A stretch of 64,000 bases of DNA from Hyphomicrobiales bacterium (GCA_900468805.1 UEIF01000035.1:1-64000), one strand, 5' to 3'; shown: positions 1-8,879, counted from the stretch's first letter. Numbers and translations: made by a program. Notes: generated by a model from the letters alone, not told the origin.

Positions 1-774
1 CCCCCACCCCCACCCCCGACGGCTGAGAAGGCTCCGGAGCAGGCAAAGCCTATGCCTATGCCGGCTTTGCAGACGATAGCCGAATATGGCGACAAGGATA
101 CTGGTCCGCAAAAGTCGATGACCGGGAATTCTTCTCAGGGCGAAGTGAAACCTGCCGAGACTGCGCCGCCCCATGATGCTCAGGCAAATCAGCCGCCAGC
201 AGAGGCGGCAGCGGAAAAACCACAGACGGAGACGCCTCCCGCAAAGCCAGTTCCTGAAGATGTGAAGTTGCCCGAGACTGCGGCGGCTGATGTGTCCCAC
301 GAGCGCAATGCACCACTTGCGGAACTGTCTGGAGAAGCCAAGACGAGCATCGAGCAGACGAAACCGGCTGAACCAAAGCTGTCTGAAATAGCGAAGGCGG
401 AGCCGGTGAAGGACGAGCTAACAGAAGCCAAGACCTTGTTTTCGCAGAACGATGATGACGATCCCGTTGCAAGAACAGCAATGGAGGGAGTGCCACGCGG
501 CATGCGCGCCGGAAAGCTCTGCGCGAGCGAACTCCAGCAACAGCTGATCCATGCATCGCCCAGTGTTCGGCCTATGCTGGTCCCGACCTATGACCTATCA
601 AATGGGACAGTTCTCGATGTCAGGGCTGGGGCCTTTCGTACGATCAAAGGGTGGTACAACGTTCGTTTCCGCTGCGCGGTGGATGAGAATGCCACAAAGG
701 TTGTTTCCTTTGCCCTTGATGTCGGGGATGCCATACCTCGGAGCCAATGGAAAGGCCGCGGGCTCGGGGATTGA
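1..774 (+). CDS. DUF930-family protein, 5' end missing
   Basis: The reading frame is open to the left window edge, so the gene begins upstream. The visible N-terminal part (about 155 residues) is low in complexity, rich in Pro, Ala, Glu and Lys, and begins in a CCCCCA hexanucleotide repeat coding for prolines. Such a stretch usually forms an extended linker. The last 90 or so residues form a compact domain (GKLCASELQQQL, then YDLSNGTVLD and GWYNVRFRCAVDE) that I recognise as DUF930, a family of unknown function found mostly in Rhizobiales, with two cysteines that could form a disulfide. A membrane anchor may lie upstream but is not visible. The family call rests on recognition of the C-terminal block, not on a search. 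Confidence 0.7.
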   Translation, partial: PPPPPPTAEKAPEQAKPMPMPALQTIAEYGDKDTGPQKSMTGNSSQGEVKPAETAPPHDAQANQPPAEAAAEKPQTETPPAKPVPEDVKLPETAAADVSHERNAPLAELSGEAKTSIEQTKPAEPKLSEIAKAEPVKDELTEAKTLFSQNDDDDPVARTAMEGVPRGMRAGKLCASELQQQLIHASPSVRPMLVPTYDLSNGTVLDVRAGAFRTIKGWYNVRFRCAVDENATKVVSFALDVGDAIPRSQWKGRGLGD

Positions 775-878
775 GAAAGCAGCGGTGTTAATCCCATCCT
801 GGAACAAGCCACGCGCAAGGAACCATCTCTATCGTTTTCCCATGGCCGTTATGGTACGGTAGAGAAGGGACAAATGAT

Positions 879-1040
879 ATGTCGAACGAGATCGAGCACT
901 TCTTCGAACGCCAGGACGAAGCCGTCAGCCTGATGTTTCTCGAAAACAAGGCAGACGAGCTGACCGATATTCTCGTGGCTGCTCTGGAAGAAGCTCTCGA
1001 AATTCTCCTGGAAAGCGCGCCCGCCGGAACCGTCCACTGA
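879..1040 (+). CDS. Small acidic hypothetical protein (53 aa)
   Basis: An ATG at 879 opens a 53-residue frame preceded by a good ribosome-binding site (GAAGGGA, about 10 bases upstream). The product starts MSNEIEHFFERQDEAV and is acidic with a strong helical pattern: EENK-like turns, then leucines and isoleucines every three to four residues. A longer minus-strand frame overlaps it (849-1091) but has no comparable start signal, so I prefer the plus strand. It ends about 50 bases before the kinase gene and could be cotranscribed with it. I do not recognise the family. Confidence 0.5.
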   Translation: MSNEIEHFFERQDEAVSLMFLENKADELTDILVAALEEALEILLESAPAGTVH

Positions 1041-1089
1041 GCCTGCCATCCCGAAGCTCCTGATGGAGCTTCTTCCCCTAGGGGTCATC

Positions 1090-1887
1090 ATGGTTGTTCC
1101 GCTTCAGGACGATGGCAGACTTCCGGCCTCTCTCCGGAGCCATCTTGGCGGTTATGAATGGCGTCGTGACGCTCTTGGCCGTTCCTCAGCCAGCGTTTTC
1201 CGCCTTGAAGGCGAGGGGCGTCCAGGGCTTTACCTGAAGGTCGAAGAGACAGGGCCTTTTTCCGAATTGTCCGACGAGGCCGCGAGGCTCGCATGGCTTG
1301 CGGGCCGCGGCCTGTCATGCCCCAAAGTCGTCGCCCATGAGAGCGACGGCGAGCGCAGCTTCCTGCTGATGACGGCGTTGCCGGGAGACGATCTCGTAAC
1401 CGTCGCAACGCTGCTGCCGGAAGAGCGCGTCGAAATCCTCGCTTCCGCCCTGAGCACCCTTCACAGCCTGGATATCGGCAATTGTCCTTTCGATCATCGT
1501 CTCGACAACCGCCTTGCAACCGCCGAAGCGCGCCTGCGGGCAGGTCTCGTCGATGAGACGGATTTCGACGAGGCGCGGCTCGGTAAAAGCGCCTTCTTCC
1601 TCTTCGACGAATTGCAGCGACTGCGGCCGGAAGCCGAAAACCTCGTCGTCGCGCATGGCGATGCCTGCCTGCCGAACTTCATGACGGCGGATGGGCGGTT
1701 TTCCGGTTATATCGACTGCTGCCGCCTTGGCGTTGCCGACCGCTATCAGGATATCGCGCTCGCCTGCCGCAGCGTTGCCCATAATTTCGGTGAGGAATTC
1801 GTGCGGCTGTTTCTCAACGCCTACGGGCTCTCCATCATCGATCCCGAGAAGGTCGAGTATTATCAGCTTCTCGACGAATTTTTCTGA
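1090..1887 (+). CDS. Aminoglycoside 3'-phosphotransferase-like kinase
   Basis: The protein resembles APH(3')-II enzymes, which transfer phosphate from ATP to the 3'-hydroxyl of kanamycin-type aminoglycosides in the cytoplasm. It has the catalytic-loop motif VAHGDACLPNF (Asp 191 from this start), then a metal-binding segment YIDCCRLGVADRYQDIALA and the family ending YQLLDEFF. Starting at the ATG at 1090 gives 265 residues, almost the family length of 264, and a GGGG stretch sits just upstream. The upstream ATG at 1063 would add nine residues and has a weaker site. The usual Gly in DCGR is Cys here. Chromosomal relatives may act on other small molecules, so resistance is inferred, not shown. 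No mobile element flanks it. Confidence 0.85.
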   Translation: MVVPLQDDGRLPASLRSHLGGYEWRRDALGRSSASVFRLEGEGRPGLYLKVEETGPFSELSDEAARLAWLAGRGLSCPKVVAHESDGERSFLLMTALPGDDLVTVATLLPEERVEILASALSTLHSLDIGNCPFDHRLDNRLATAEARLRAGLVDETDFDEARLGKSAFFLFDELQRLRPEAENLVVAHGDACLPNFMTADGRFSGYIDCCRLGVADRYQDIALACRSVAHNFGEEFVRLFLNAYGLSIIDPEKVEYYQLLDEFF

Positions 1888-1940
1888 TCGCTTGCCCGGC
1901 TCGTCGGCGGCTGGCACAGTCGGCCGCGAGGGAGATTGCG

Positions 1941-2741
1941 ATGGCAGCCAGTCAATTCAGGATGCTGCGCTCGTCCGTGCCGGGCGTCGAGGCCGTGGTG
2001 GCAACATCAGGTCATCGTTTTGGGCGCCACACGCATGAACAGTTCGGCATCGGCCTGATCTTTTCCGGCGCGCAGAAATCTCTGAGCGGGCGCGGCATGG
2101 TCGAGGCGGAGGCCGGTGATCTCATCACCGTCAATCCGAACGAGGTGCATGACGGTGCGCCGATCGGCGAGGCGCGTTCCTGGAGCATTCTCTATTTTGA
2201 TCCCGTCGTGATGGATGGCCTTGCGCGTGAAGTTACGCAAGGCGGGACGAGCAGGTCGGAAATTCCGCGCCCTGTCATTGAAGACAGCCTGCTCGCGGAA
2301 CGGTTTCGCACACTGTTTTCTGCCGTGACCGGCGACGAGGAACGGATGCGCTGCGAGGAGCTACTGCTCTCGGTCATTGCCGATGCGATGCGCGAAACGG
2401 CAATACAGGAGGCACCAGCACCCACGCCGCGCTCCATTGTCTATGCCCGCAGCATGATCGACGCCGATCCGGCGGCCGAGATTTCGCTCGCCGATCTGGC
2501 GCGGGAAAGTGGTCTCAGCCGGTTTCAGGTGCTGCGCACCTTTGCGCGGGTGACGGGCTTTACGCCGCACGCCTATCTCGTTCAGGCCCGCGTACATCTG
2601 GCCCGGCGGCTGATCGTCAGCGGTGCGCCGCTGGCGGAAGTGGCTTTCGAAAGCGGCTTTGCCGACCAGAGCCATATGACGCGTGCCTTCGTTTCCCGCT
2701 ATGGCCTGACACCCGGCGCCTATGCGCGCGGCCATTCCTGA
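1941..2741 (+). CDS. AraC-family transcriptional regulator
   Basis: This 266-residue protein has an N-terminal cupin-type sensing domain (RHTHEQFGIGLIFSG, followed by GDLITVNPNEVHDG) and a C-terminal double helix-turn-helix of the AraC type (residues about 170-265: ISLADLARESGLSRFQVLRTF, then LAEVAFESGFADQSHMTRAF and the closing YGLTPGAYA). Proteins with this layout usually activate a nearby gene in response to a small molecule. It lies 71 bases before an EamA exporter on the same strand, and related pairs often form a regulator-exporter unit. The effector cannot be read from the sequence. Confidence 0.9.
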   Translation: MAASQFRMLRSSVPGVEAVVATSGHRFGRHTHEQFGIGLIFSGAQKSLSGRGMVEAEAGDLITVNPNEVHDGAPIGEARSWSILYFDPVVMDGLAREVTQGGTSRSEIPRPVIEDSLLAERFRTLFSAVTGDEERMRCEELLLSVIADAMRETAIQEAPAPTPRSIVYARSMIDADPAAEISLADLARESGLSRFQVLRTFARVTGFTPHAYLVQARVHLARRLIVSGAPLAEVAFESGFADQSHMTRAFVSRYGLTPGAYARGHS

Positions 2742-2812
2742 CGCCCTGCAATTTCGTTCAAGACCCCAAGCCTCTCGTGCTGTTTTCTTCCGCCGTTTCG
2801 AGGGAGCAGCAG

Positions 2813-3700
2813 ATGATCAGGGAATTTCAGGGTTATATCTATCTCACGCTGGCCATGGTGACGGTCGGCAGCACGGTTATCGCCAGCAAGGTCATTGCCT
2901 CGGGGCTGCCGCCGTTTACGGCGACGGCGCTGCGTTTTGCCGTGGCCCTTCCTTTTTTCCTTTTCCTGGCGCGCTGGACGGGATCGCGGCTGCCGCGGCT
3001 TTCCGGGCGGGACTGGCTGATCCTCGTGACGCAGGCCGGGGCGGGAAGCGTCGGCTATACGACCTTGTTGATCTCAGGCCTGTCGCTGACGTCTGCAGCC
3101 AATGCAGGCGTCATCATCGGCACGCTGCCGGTCGTCTCTGCGGCAATCTCCATCCTCGTGCTCGGTGAGAGGCCACATCGTTTCCTGCTGCTGGCGATCG
3201 GGCTTGCGGCGGCAGGTGTCTTTTCCATCGTCTTTTCGCCGGCAACCGGGCAGGGGTCTCTTGTGGGCGATGCGTTGATTTTCGGCGCCGTCATCTGCGA
3301 GGGGTTGTTCATTCTCTTGAACAAGAGGCTTGTTACGGCCATTCCGCCGTTGACGCAGTCGGCGCTGATGACCGCGATCGGCTTCGTGGTCGCGGCCGTG
3401 CCCGCCTTGTTCGAGCATCATGATATCAGTGTCGGCTCACAATCCGCTTTGCTTGCCGTCCTCTACTACGCGCTGGTCCCGACGGTCGGCGGCTTCGTGC
3501 TCTGGTATGCGGGGGCGGAGCGTGTCAGCGGTGCGGAGGCGTCTCTTTTCACTGCCGTGGCGCCGGTCTCGGCTGTCATCTTCGCCTTCCTCGTGCTGGG
3601 CGAAGCCATCGGTCTCAACCAGATTTTCGGCATCGCTTGCGTGCTTGCAGCTGTCATTGGCCTTGGCTTTGCCAGCCTGCGGCGAACCGCCAAAGCTTAA
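2813..3700 (+). CDS. EamA/DMT-family exporter
   Basis: An inner-membrane transporter of the drug/metabolite superfamily with about ten hydrophobic segments and the internal duplication typical of EamA proteins. The second half repeats the fold with ALVPTVGGFVLWYAGAERVS and the signature-like VSGAEASLFTAVAPVSAVIF. Members usually export amino acids or other metabolites. I start it at 2813 (MIREFQGYIYLT) because GGGAGCAGCAG stands directly upstream; the longer frame from 2777 lacks such a site. The length of 295 residues is normal. It follows an AraC gene, its probable regulator. Its TAA stop overlaps the stop of the convergent gene within the four bases TTAA. Confidence 0.88.
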   Translation: MIREFQGYIYLTLAMVTVGSTVIASKVIASGLPPFTATALRFAVALPFFLFLARWTGSRLPRLSGRDWLILVTQAGAGSVGYTTLLISGLSLTSAANAGVIIGTLPVVSAAISILVLGERPHRFLLLAIGLAAAGVFSIVFSPATGQGSLVGDALIFGAVICEGLFILLNKRLVTAIPPLTQSALMTAIGFVVAAVPALFEHHDISVGSQSALLAVLYYALVPTVGGFVLWYAGAERVSGAEASLFTAVAPVSAVIFAFLVLGEAIGLNQIFGIACVLAAVIGLGFASLRRTAKA

Positions 3701-4560
3701 GCGCGGCGGAAGACGTTGCGGTATTGGCGTGGCGTCATGCCGGTCTGCGCTCTGAACTGCCTGTTGAAATTGGCAAACGAACTATAGCCGACGGCATCGG
3801 CGATATGGCCGACGGGTTGGCCAGTGGCCGAAAGGCGGGCGCAGGCATCGCCGATGCGCATGCGGATCAGATAATCGGAGACAGTCGTGCCGGTGTGGCG
3901 GCGAAAGAGCCGGTGCAGGCCGGAGACGCTCAGTGCCGCAATATCGGCGAGTTCTTCCAGGGCGATCGTACGGGCGTAGTTCACATGCAGATGGGTCAGC
4001 ACCCGGTCGATGCGCTCGCGGCTTTCCTGTAATCCACGGCCCTGGCCGGGCGTGCTCGCCAGCATGGATGCCTGGCGGTCGCCGGCAATCCGGCCGAGGA
4101 TGTTAAGGAGCGAAAGAAGCCGCTCGGCGGGAGACTTTGAAAAGATTGCCTCGATCTCACCGCGTATGACATCGGCCGTTTCTCTCGAAAATTGCAGCCC
4201 CCGATCGGCGCGAGACAGCATTGCCTCGATCGGGCGCAGCTCGACTGCACCTGCCGTCACCTGCCGGATCCAGTCGGGATGGAACCAGAGCACGAGGGCG
4301 ATATGCGGGTTCGCCTCGTCATATTTGGCGCGGGATACCCAGGTGTGCGGCAGGTTCGGGCCGACGAGCACCAGGTCGCCGTCCGCATACTCTCCCGTGT
4401 GGTCGCCGATGAAGCGCTGGCCGATGGAATTCAGCGTCAGGGTCAGCTCGAATTCGGGATGGTGGTGCCACTGGAAGGGGATCGCGTCATCCAGCCGCCG
4501 GTTCAGCATGCTCCAGGAAGCATCGGCATGTCGCGGCAGGATTTCGAGATAAGGCCTCAT
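3697..4560 (-). CDS. AraC-family regulator, divergent from PhyH-like gene
   Basis: A 287-residue protein with an N-terminal cupin domain (FQWHHHPEFELTLTLNSIGQ, then GDLVLVGPNLPHTW) and a C-terminal AraC helix-turn-helix pair (TIALEELADIAALSVSGLHR and VGHIADAVGYSSFANFNRQF). It is divergent from the PhyH-like dioxygenase gene across 136 bases, so it probably controls that promoter. At its 3' end it is convergent with the EamA gene and their stop codons overlap. The histidine-rich sensing domain is common in regulators of sugar use, but the ligand is unknown. Confidence 0.9.
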   Translation of the reverse strand: MRPYLEILPRHADASWSMLNRRLDDAIPFQWHHHPEFELTLTLNSIGQRFIGDHTGEYADGDLVLVGPNLPHTWVSRAKYDEANPHIALVLWFHPDWIRQVTAGAVELRPIEAMLSRADRGLQFSRETADVIRGEIEAIFSKSPAERLLSLLNILGRIAGDRQASMLASTPGQGRGLQESRERIDRVLTHLHVNYARTIALEELADIAALSVSGLHRLFRRHTGTTVSDYLIRMRIGDACARLSATGQPVGHIADAVGYSSFANFNRQFRAQTGMTPRQYRNVFRRA

Positions 4561-4696
4561 CAGGCGCCTTTCGAATTATTGACGCCAGAATAGTATCATA
4601 GTTTGCCAAAGCCGCACAACATAGTGCGCCCAACGCAGCTACACTCTCATCATCGCCTGAAACCACAGGGATGGAACATAATGATGGGAGGATCTC

Positions 4697-5632
4697 ATGG
4701 AACTGGCAATGAAACGCGACGCTCATCCGACGGCCTCGTCGGTCACCACCCAGCTCAAGGATATCCAGAAGAGACTGCCGCTGCGCGTGCTCTCGGAAGC
4801 GGACTGGAAGCACTGGACAACGAAGGGCTATGTCATCGTTCGTCAGGCCGTTCCTGCAGCCAATGTCGAGCGGCTTGCGGAGGTGCTCTGGCGTTTTGAC
4901 GAGAAGGACCCGAACGATCCTTCCACCTGGTATGCGCCGCAGCGCCGTGAGCACAAGATGAAAGAGCTCAACAATACCGGCATGCTGGAGATCTATAATC
5001 ATCAGGCCATGTGGGATAACCGGATGGAGAAGCGCGTCTATGACGTCTTCGTCGATATCTGGGACCGCGAAGACCTGTGGGTGACGATCGACCGAGCCAA
5101 TCTCAACCCGCCGAAAAAGGTCAAGGGCAATCCCAACGGTTTCATCCACTGGGATGTCGACACTTCCATCCGGCCGATGCCGATCGGCGTGCAGGCAGTG
5201 CTGAGCCTCAAGAAGCAGGACGGCGATGTCGGCGGCTTCCAGTGCGTGCCCTATCTCTTCGAACATTTCGACGATTGGGTGAAGACGCAGCCGGAGGATC
5301 GCGACCCGATGCATCCCGATATGACCGGCCTTTCGACTGTGAATATCGATATGGAGCCGGGCGACCTGATGATCTTCAATTCGCTGCTCGCCCATGGCGT
5401 TCGCCCGAACCATGCGGAGAACCGCGTGCGCATGGCGCAATATATCTCCATGCACCCGGCCGAATACGACAATGCGGAAGAGCGCGACGAGCGTATCCGC
5501 CTGTGGCGGGAACTCGACCATCCGAAGCGTGATGCTTTCCCCGGCGATCCGCGCGAATGGGAAAAGCATAATGCCAAGACCGCCGAGCTGACGCCGCTCG
5601 GCCGCAAGCTGCTCGGTCTCGACCGCTGGTAA
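4697..5632 (+). CDS. Phytanoyl-CoA dioxygenase (PhyH)-family oxygenase
   Basis: An iron(II)/2-oxoglutarate-dependent oxygenase fold. The metal site is visible as H151-x-D153 in GFIHWDVDTS and a distal His 233 in LLAHGVRPN, with Arg 236 suitable for 2-oxoglutarate. Enzymes of this family hydroxylate diverse small molecules; the substrate cannot be told from sequence. The 311-residue length is normal. GGGAGG lies about 6 bases before the ATG at 4697; a second in-frame ATG at 4709 is possible. It stands alone downstream of its promoter, opposite an AraC regulator, and is followed by a hairpin at 5651-5677. Confidence 0.85.
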   Translation: MELAMKRDAHPTASSVTTQLKDIQKRLPLRVLSEADWKHWTTKGYVIVRQAVPAANVERLAEVLWRFDEKDPNDPSTWYAPQRREHKMKELNNTGMLEIYNHQAMWDNRMEKRVYDVFVDIWDREDLWVTIDRANLNPPKKVKGNPNGFIHWDVDTSIRPMPIGVQAVLSLKKQDGDVGGFQCVPYLFEHFDDWVKTQPEDRDPMHPDMTGLSTVNIDMEPGDLMIFNSLLAHGVRPNHAENRVRMAQYISMHPAEYDNAEERDERIRLWRELDHPKRDAFPGDPREWEKHNAKTAELTPLGRKLLGLDRW

Positions 5633-5650
5633 GACGCTAGAAGATCAAAG

Positions 5651-5682
5651 CCGCGGAGGTGACGTTTCCGCGGCTCTTCATC
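5651..5682 (+). terminator. Hairpin after the PhyH-like gene
   Basis: A 9-bp stem AGCCGCGGA / TCCGCGGCT with a 9-base loop begins 18 bases after the dioxygenase stop. The following bases (CTTCATC) are only weakly T-rich, so termination efficiency is uncertain. Confidence 0.5.
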
Positions 5683-5809
5683 ATCATCGGCGACATGATC
5701 GCGCGGCCTGCAAAGCCGCCGAAAACGAGAAGGGAGCTGCGGACCCCTTGGGATGACCGCTTGCCTACCCTATCTCTTTCGGAGAGATATAAATCCGGAG
5801 ATGACATCC

Positions 5810-6208
5810 ATGTCAGGCAAGCCTATCAAGATTCCCGGGCCGGACCACCCGATTACCGTCGAACACAATCCCTCCCATATCGTCGTCAAGCTGGGCGGCC
5901 GCGTGATTGCCGATACGCATGATGCGCTGACGCTTCGCGAGGCTTCCTATCCGCCGGTGCAGTATATTCCACGCAAGGATGTGGATATGTCACTGCTGGA
6001 GCGCACCGACCACGAAAGCCATTGCCCTTATAAGGGGGATGCTTCCTACTACAGCATTCCTGATGGCGGTGAGCGTTCGAAGAATGCGATCTGGACCTAT
6101 GAGACGCCCAATCCCGCCGTTGCCAATATCAAGAACTATATGGCCTTCTACCCCGATAGGGTCGATTCCATCGAAGAGCTGCCATCGCCGGAAGCGGGAC
6201 AGTTCTAA
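5810..6208 (+). CDS. DUF427-family protein
   Basis: The 132-residue product begins MSGKPIKIPGPDHPI and contains the DUF427 pattern: a strand-rich core (HIVVKLGGRVIADTHDALTL), then YPPVQYIPRKDVDMSLL and the cluster TDHESHCPYKGDASYYSI. The family has no established biochemical role; it is widespread in alphaproteobacteria and actinobacteria as a stand-alone protein. I choose the ATG at 5810 because GGAG lies about 10 bases upstream; the earlier ATG at 5801 abuts that site. Confidence 0.8.
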   Translation: MSGKPIKIPGPDHPITVEHNPSHIVVKLGGRVIADTHDALTLREASYPPVQYIPRKDVDMSLLERTDHESHCPYKGDASYYSIPDGGERSKNAIWTYETPNPAVANIKNYMAFYPDRVDSIEELPSPEAGQF

Positions 6209-6345
6209 GGGATAACTTGACTTCCACTTCTGATCTATCGCGGCCGGCGCAAGTAGTCCCGCATGCTAAGCGTAATGGATTAATATGAAGCCTCCTCAGG
6301 TTGAAGTATTCTCGCTGAGCGCGCGTATTATGCAGGCTGGGGGCC

Positions 6346-6999
6346 ATGAAACTGGATCAAGTGGAGCTTCGCTCCGAAGCATTGGATATCCGCATCGTAG
6401 AGAGCATCGGCGATGGTTCGTTCAATTTTGAATTCGATGTCTCGTACGGCGACGGATATATTCTGATCCTTCTGGAAATACTGGCAGGAAGGGGCGATTT
6501 TCTTGTTCAGGGTTTCGACGAGGCAAACAGCGCCGCAGCCTCACTGCAGAGGCAGCGTGTTTATATATTGAGACCGGTCGAAGCCAACCGCAGGATCGCC
6601 GTCGGCATGTTTGCGGCCGTCAACAGCAAGGTCCGGGCGACGATCGCCTGCTTCAAGAGAAAGATCGTCGACACATCGGCGGAACTGTCCTTCCCGCTCT
6701 GCCGAGCGCTCTGCAAACTGCTCGTTGCTTCGTCGCTTGCCTGGATGGGCATTCCGTCTCCCGACATTCTCGATAGGGTGGAGATCTCCAGCACTCCCTC
6801 TGTCGAGCAGATGAGGCAGCTTCTCATTGGCACGGAGACGACAGGCAGTTCGCAGAACGAACTGCTCGCTCTTGTCGATCCGGATTTGCGTACGGCAATC
6901 CTTGATGTCATGGAGGAGACCATGTGGCTGCTCGACATGCGGGACCAGATCCATACCGCCGCGTGCCAGATGGTCGGCTGCTGTCCACCCCCAAGGTGA
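6346..6999 (+). CDS. Hypothetical protein (217 aa)
   Basis: A well-supported frame with GGGGG directly before the ATG, but no family I recognise. The N-terminal 80 residues look beta-rich (IRIVESIGDGSFNFEFDVS). The middle (about 95-130) is helical and moderately hydrophobic with two cysteines (FPLCRALCKLLVASSLAWMG), and the C-terminus ends in a Cys-Pro rich tail (MVGCCPPPR). There is no clear signal peptide, so it is probably cytoplasmic. It is monocistronic between the DUF427 gene and an MFS exporter. Confidence 0.6.
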   Translation: MKLDQVELRSEALDIRIVESIGDGSFNFEFDVSYGDGYILILLEILAGRGDFLVQGFDEANSAAASLQRQRVYILRPVEANRRIAVGMFAAVNSKVRATIACFKRKIVDTSAELSFPLCRALCKLLVASSLAWMGIPSPDILDRVEISSTPSVEQMRQLLIGTETTGSSQNELLALVDPDLRTAILDVMEETMWLLDMRDQIHTAACQMVGCCPPPR

Positions 7000-7122
7000 T
7001 GCGGCAATTGCACGCCGGAGCTTATTCCGATTGACATAAATCATTTTCAAGCAGAACACCGTTCCGTTCTTATAAGATTCCTATAAGCGCCTGTGGCCTG
7101 CCCGCAGGCCGGTGACTGAACA

Positions 7123-8346
7123 ATGGACATACCAGTGGACAAGCGGGAAAGCGTTCTGCGCCATCCCGGCTATCTGAACTTCGCCGCCTCCCGCGTTTTC
7201 TCCTCGCTTTCCTTTCAGGCCGTGGCGATCGCCATGGGATGGATGATTTACGAACAGACTCATAGCGCCTTCGCGCTTGCGCTCGTCGGCCTCTGCCAGT
7301 TTCTGCCGATGGCAATGCTAACCTTCGTCGTGGGCCATGTCGCCGATCGGTTCGACCGCCGACGGATTGGACTTGCCTGCCAGCTTATCGAAGCGATTAC
7401 CTCGCTGGTACTGGCGATCGCGACCTGGCAGCAGTGGCTTTCGCCTGTCGGAATGCTTGTTGCGGTCACCATCATGGGTGCAGTTGTCGCCTTTGAAAGG
7501 CCGACTATGGCCGCCCTTTTGCCCAGTATCGTACCGGCCTCGATGCTACAGCGAGCGGTTGCCACCTCAACCTCGATGATGCAGACGGCTCTGATCATCG
7601 GTCCGTCGCTCGGCGGTCTTCTCTATGGCGTCAGTCCCATAGCACCCTTTGCGATCTCGGCCGTCCTTTTCGCCGTGGCAAGCTTCAACGTGATTTCCAT
7701 TCGCATGGAGTGGACGCCTTCGAAACGCGAGCCGGTGACCGTGTCGTCCGTCTTCGCCGGGGTTTCCTTCATCCGCAGCCGGCCGGTGATGCTCGGCACC
7801 ATCTCGCTCGATCTTTTCGCTGTTCTGCTTGGCGGCGCCACGGCGCTGCTGCCGATGTTTGCCAGTGATATCCTGCATGCCGGCCCATGGGGGCTCGGTA
7901 TGCTGCGCGCGGCACCAGCGATCGGTGCGCTTGCCATGTCGATCGTGCTTGCACGGCGGCCGCTGACATCGGATGTCGGTCGCAAGATGTTGCTGGCAGT
8001 CGGGGTCTTTGGCGTGGCCACCATCGTCTTTGCACTGTCCACCAACGTTGCGCTTTCCGTCGTCGCACTGTTCGTCGTCGGAGCCTCGGACACCGTGAGC
8101 GTCGTCGTTCGCAGCTCGCTGGTGCAGCTTCTGACGCCGGATGAAATGCGCGGGCGCGTCAATGCCGTGAATTCGCTCTTCATCGGCACCTCAAACCAGC
8201 TCGGCGAATTCGAATCCGGCATGCTTGCCGGCATGCTTGGCCCGGTCGCGGCCGGTATTGTCGGCGGGGTAGGCACAATCGCAGTCGTGCTCATGTGGAC
8301 GCGATTCTTCCCTGATCTCCTCAAGGTGAAAACGCTTCAGGGTTAG
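7123..8346 (+). CDS. MFS transporter (EntS-like)
   Basis: A 407-residue inner-membrane protein with twelve predicted hydrophobic segments and the MFS loop motif between helices 2 and 3 (GHVADRFDRRRIG). The overall pattern, including LALVGLCQFLPM and the proline-containing FERPTMAALLPSIVP, matches the MFS_3/EntS-type branch that exports siderophores or drugs by proton antiport. The substrate is not deducible. No siderophore genes are nearby. The intergenic region upstream is short and shows no clear operator. Confidence 0.85.
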   Translation: MDIPVDKRESVLRHPGYLNFAASRVFSSLSFQAVAIAMGWMIYEQTHSAFALALVGLCQFLPMAMLTFVVGHVADRFDRRRIGLACQLIEAITSLVLAIATWQQWLSPVGMLVAVTIMGAVVAFERPTMAALLPSIVPASMLQRAVATSTSMMQTALIIGPSLGGLLYGVSPIAPFAISAVLFAVASFNVISIRMEWTPSKREPVTVSSVFAGVSFIRSRPVMLGTISLDLFAVLLGGATALLPMFASDILHAGPWGLGMLRAAPAIGALAMSIVLARRPLTSDVGRKMLLAVGVFGVATIVFALSTNVALSVVALFVVGASDTVSVVVRSSLVQLLTPDEMRGRVNAVNSLFIGTSNQLGEFESGMLAGMLGPVAAGIVGGVGTIAVVLMWTRFFPDLLKVKTLQG

Positions 8347-8452
8347 CTCTCATCTCCTAGCCGCATCGGCCGCAGTCATTAGTTGACTCGGTAATGTCGG
8401 ATGTGGCCGGCGTCGCACGTCTTTCGGACGTTAACGCAAGAGGAGAAGTGCA

Positions 8453-8806
8453 ATGTCCTATGTTGATGGTTTCATCGTCGCCGTTCCCCGCGAGAATGTC
8501 GATGCGTACAAGGAATTCTCTGCCCACGCCGGATCGATCTGGAAGGAATACGGCGCGCTCGAATATGTCGAATGCCTCGGCAATGACGTGCCTTATGGCG
8601 AATTGACCTCGTTTCCACGGGCTGTCATGGCTGCGGATGACGAGGTGGTCGTCTTTTCCTGGATTCGCTACAAATCCAGACAGCATCGCGACGAGATCAA
8701 TAGCAAGGTCATGGCCGATCCGCGCCTTTCCAGCGACAAATGGAAAATGCCGTTTGACGGCAAGCGGATGATCTATGGCGGCTTCGAGGAGTTGCTGCGG
8801 CTTTAG
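8453..8806 (+). CDS. DUF1428-family protein (YbaA-like)
   Basis: The 117-residue product starts MSYVDGFIVAVPRENVDAY and shows the family pattern of a small ferredoxin-like alpha/beta barrel monomer: WKEYGALEYVECLGNDVPYG, then FSWIRYKSRQHRDEINSKV and the closing FDGKRMIYGGFEELL. DUF1428 proteins are cytoplasmic and uncharacterised; they relate structurally to dimeric alpha-beta barrel proteins. AGAGGAGAAG stands before the ATG. Nothing around it gives a functional hint. Confidence 0.88.
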   Translation: MSYVDGFIVAVPRENVDAYKEFSAHAGSIWKEYGALEYVECLGNDVPYGELTSFPRAVMAADDEVVVFSWIRYKSRQHRDEINSKVMADPRLSSDKWKMPFDGKRMIYGGFEELLRL

Positions 8807-8879
8807 TTTCGGCCCATCTCCATTGACTTCAGAGGCAAGGCGCGCCACCTCGCGGAGACAATCTGCGACGGAGACCGCC

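Noticed and set aside
1..20. CCCCCA tandem repeat as a microsatellite or phase-variable tract
   Set aside because: Only three units are visible at the cut edge, they lie in frame and code for a Pro linker in the DUF930 protein, and six-base units cannot shift the frame.
849..1091. An 80-residue minus-strand frame
   Set aside because: It overlaps the 53-residue plus-strand gene, which has the better ribosome-binding site; the minus frame has none that I can see.
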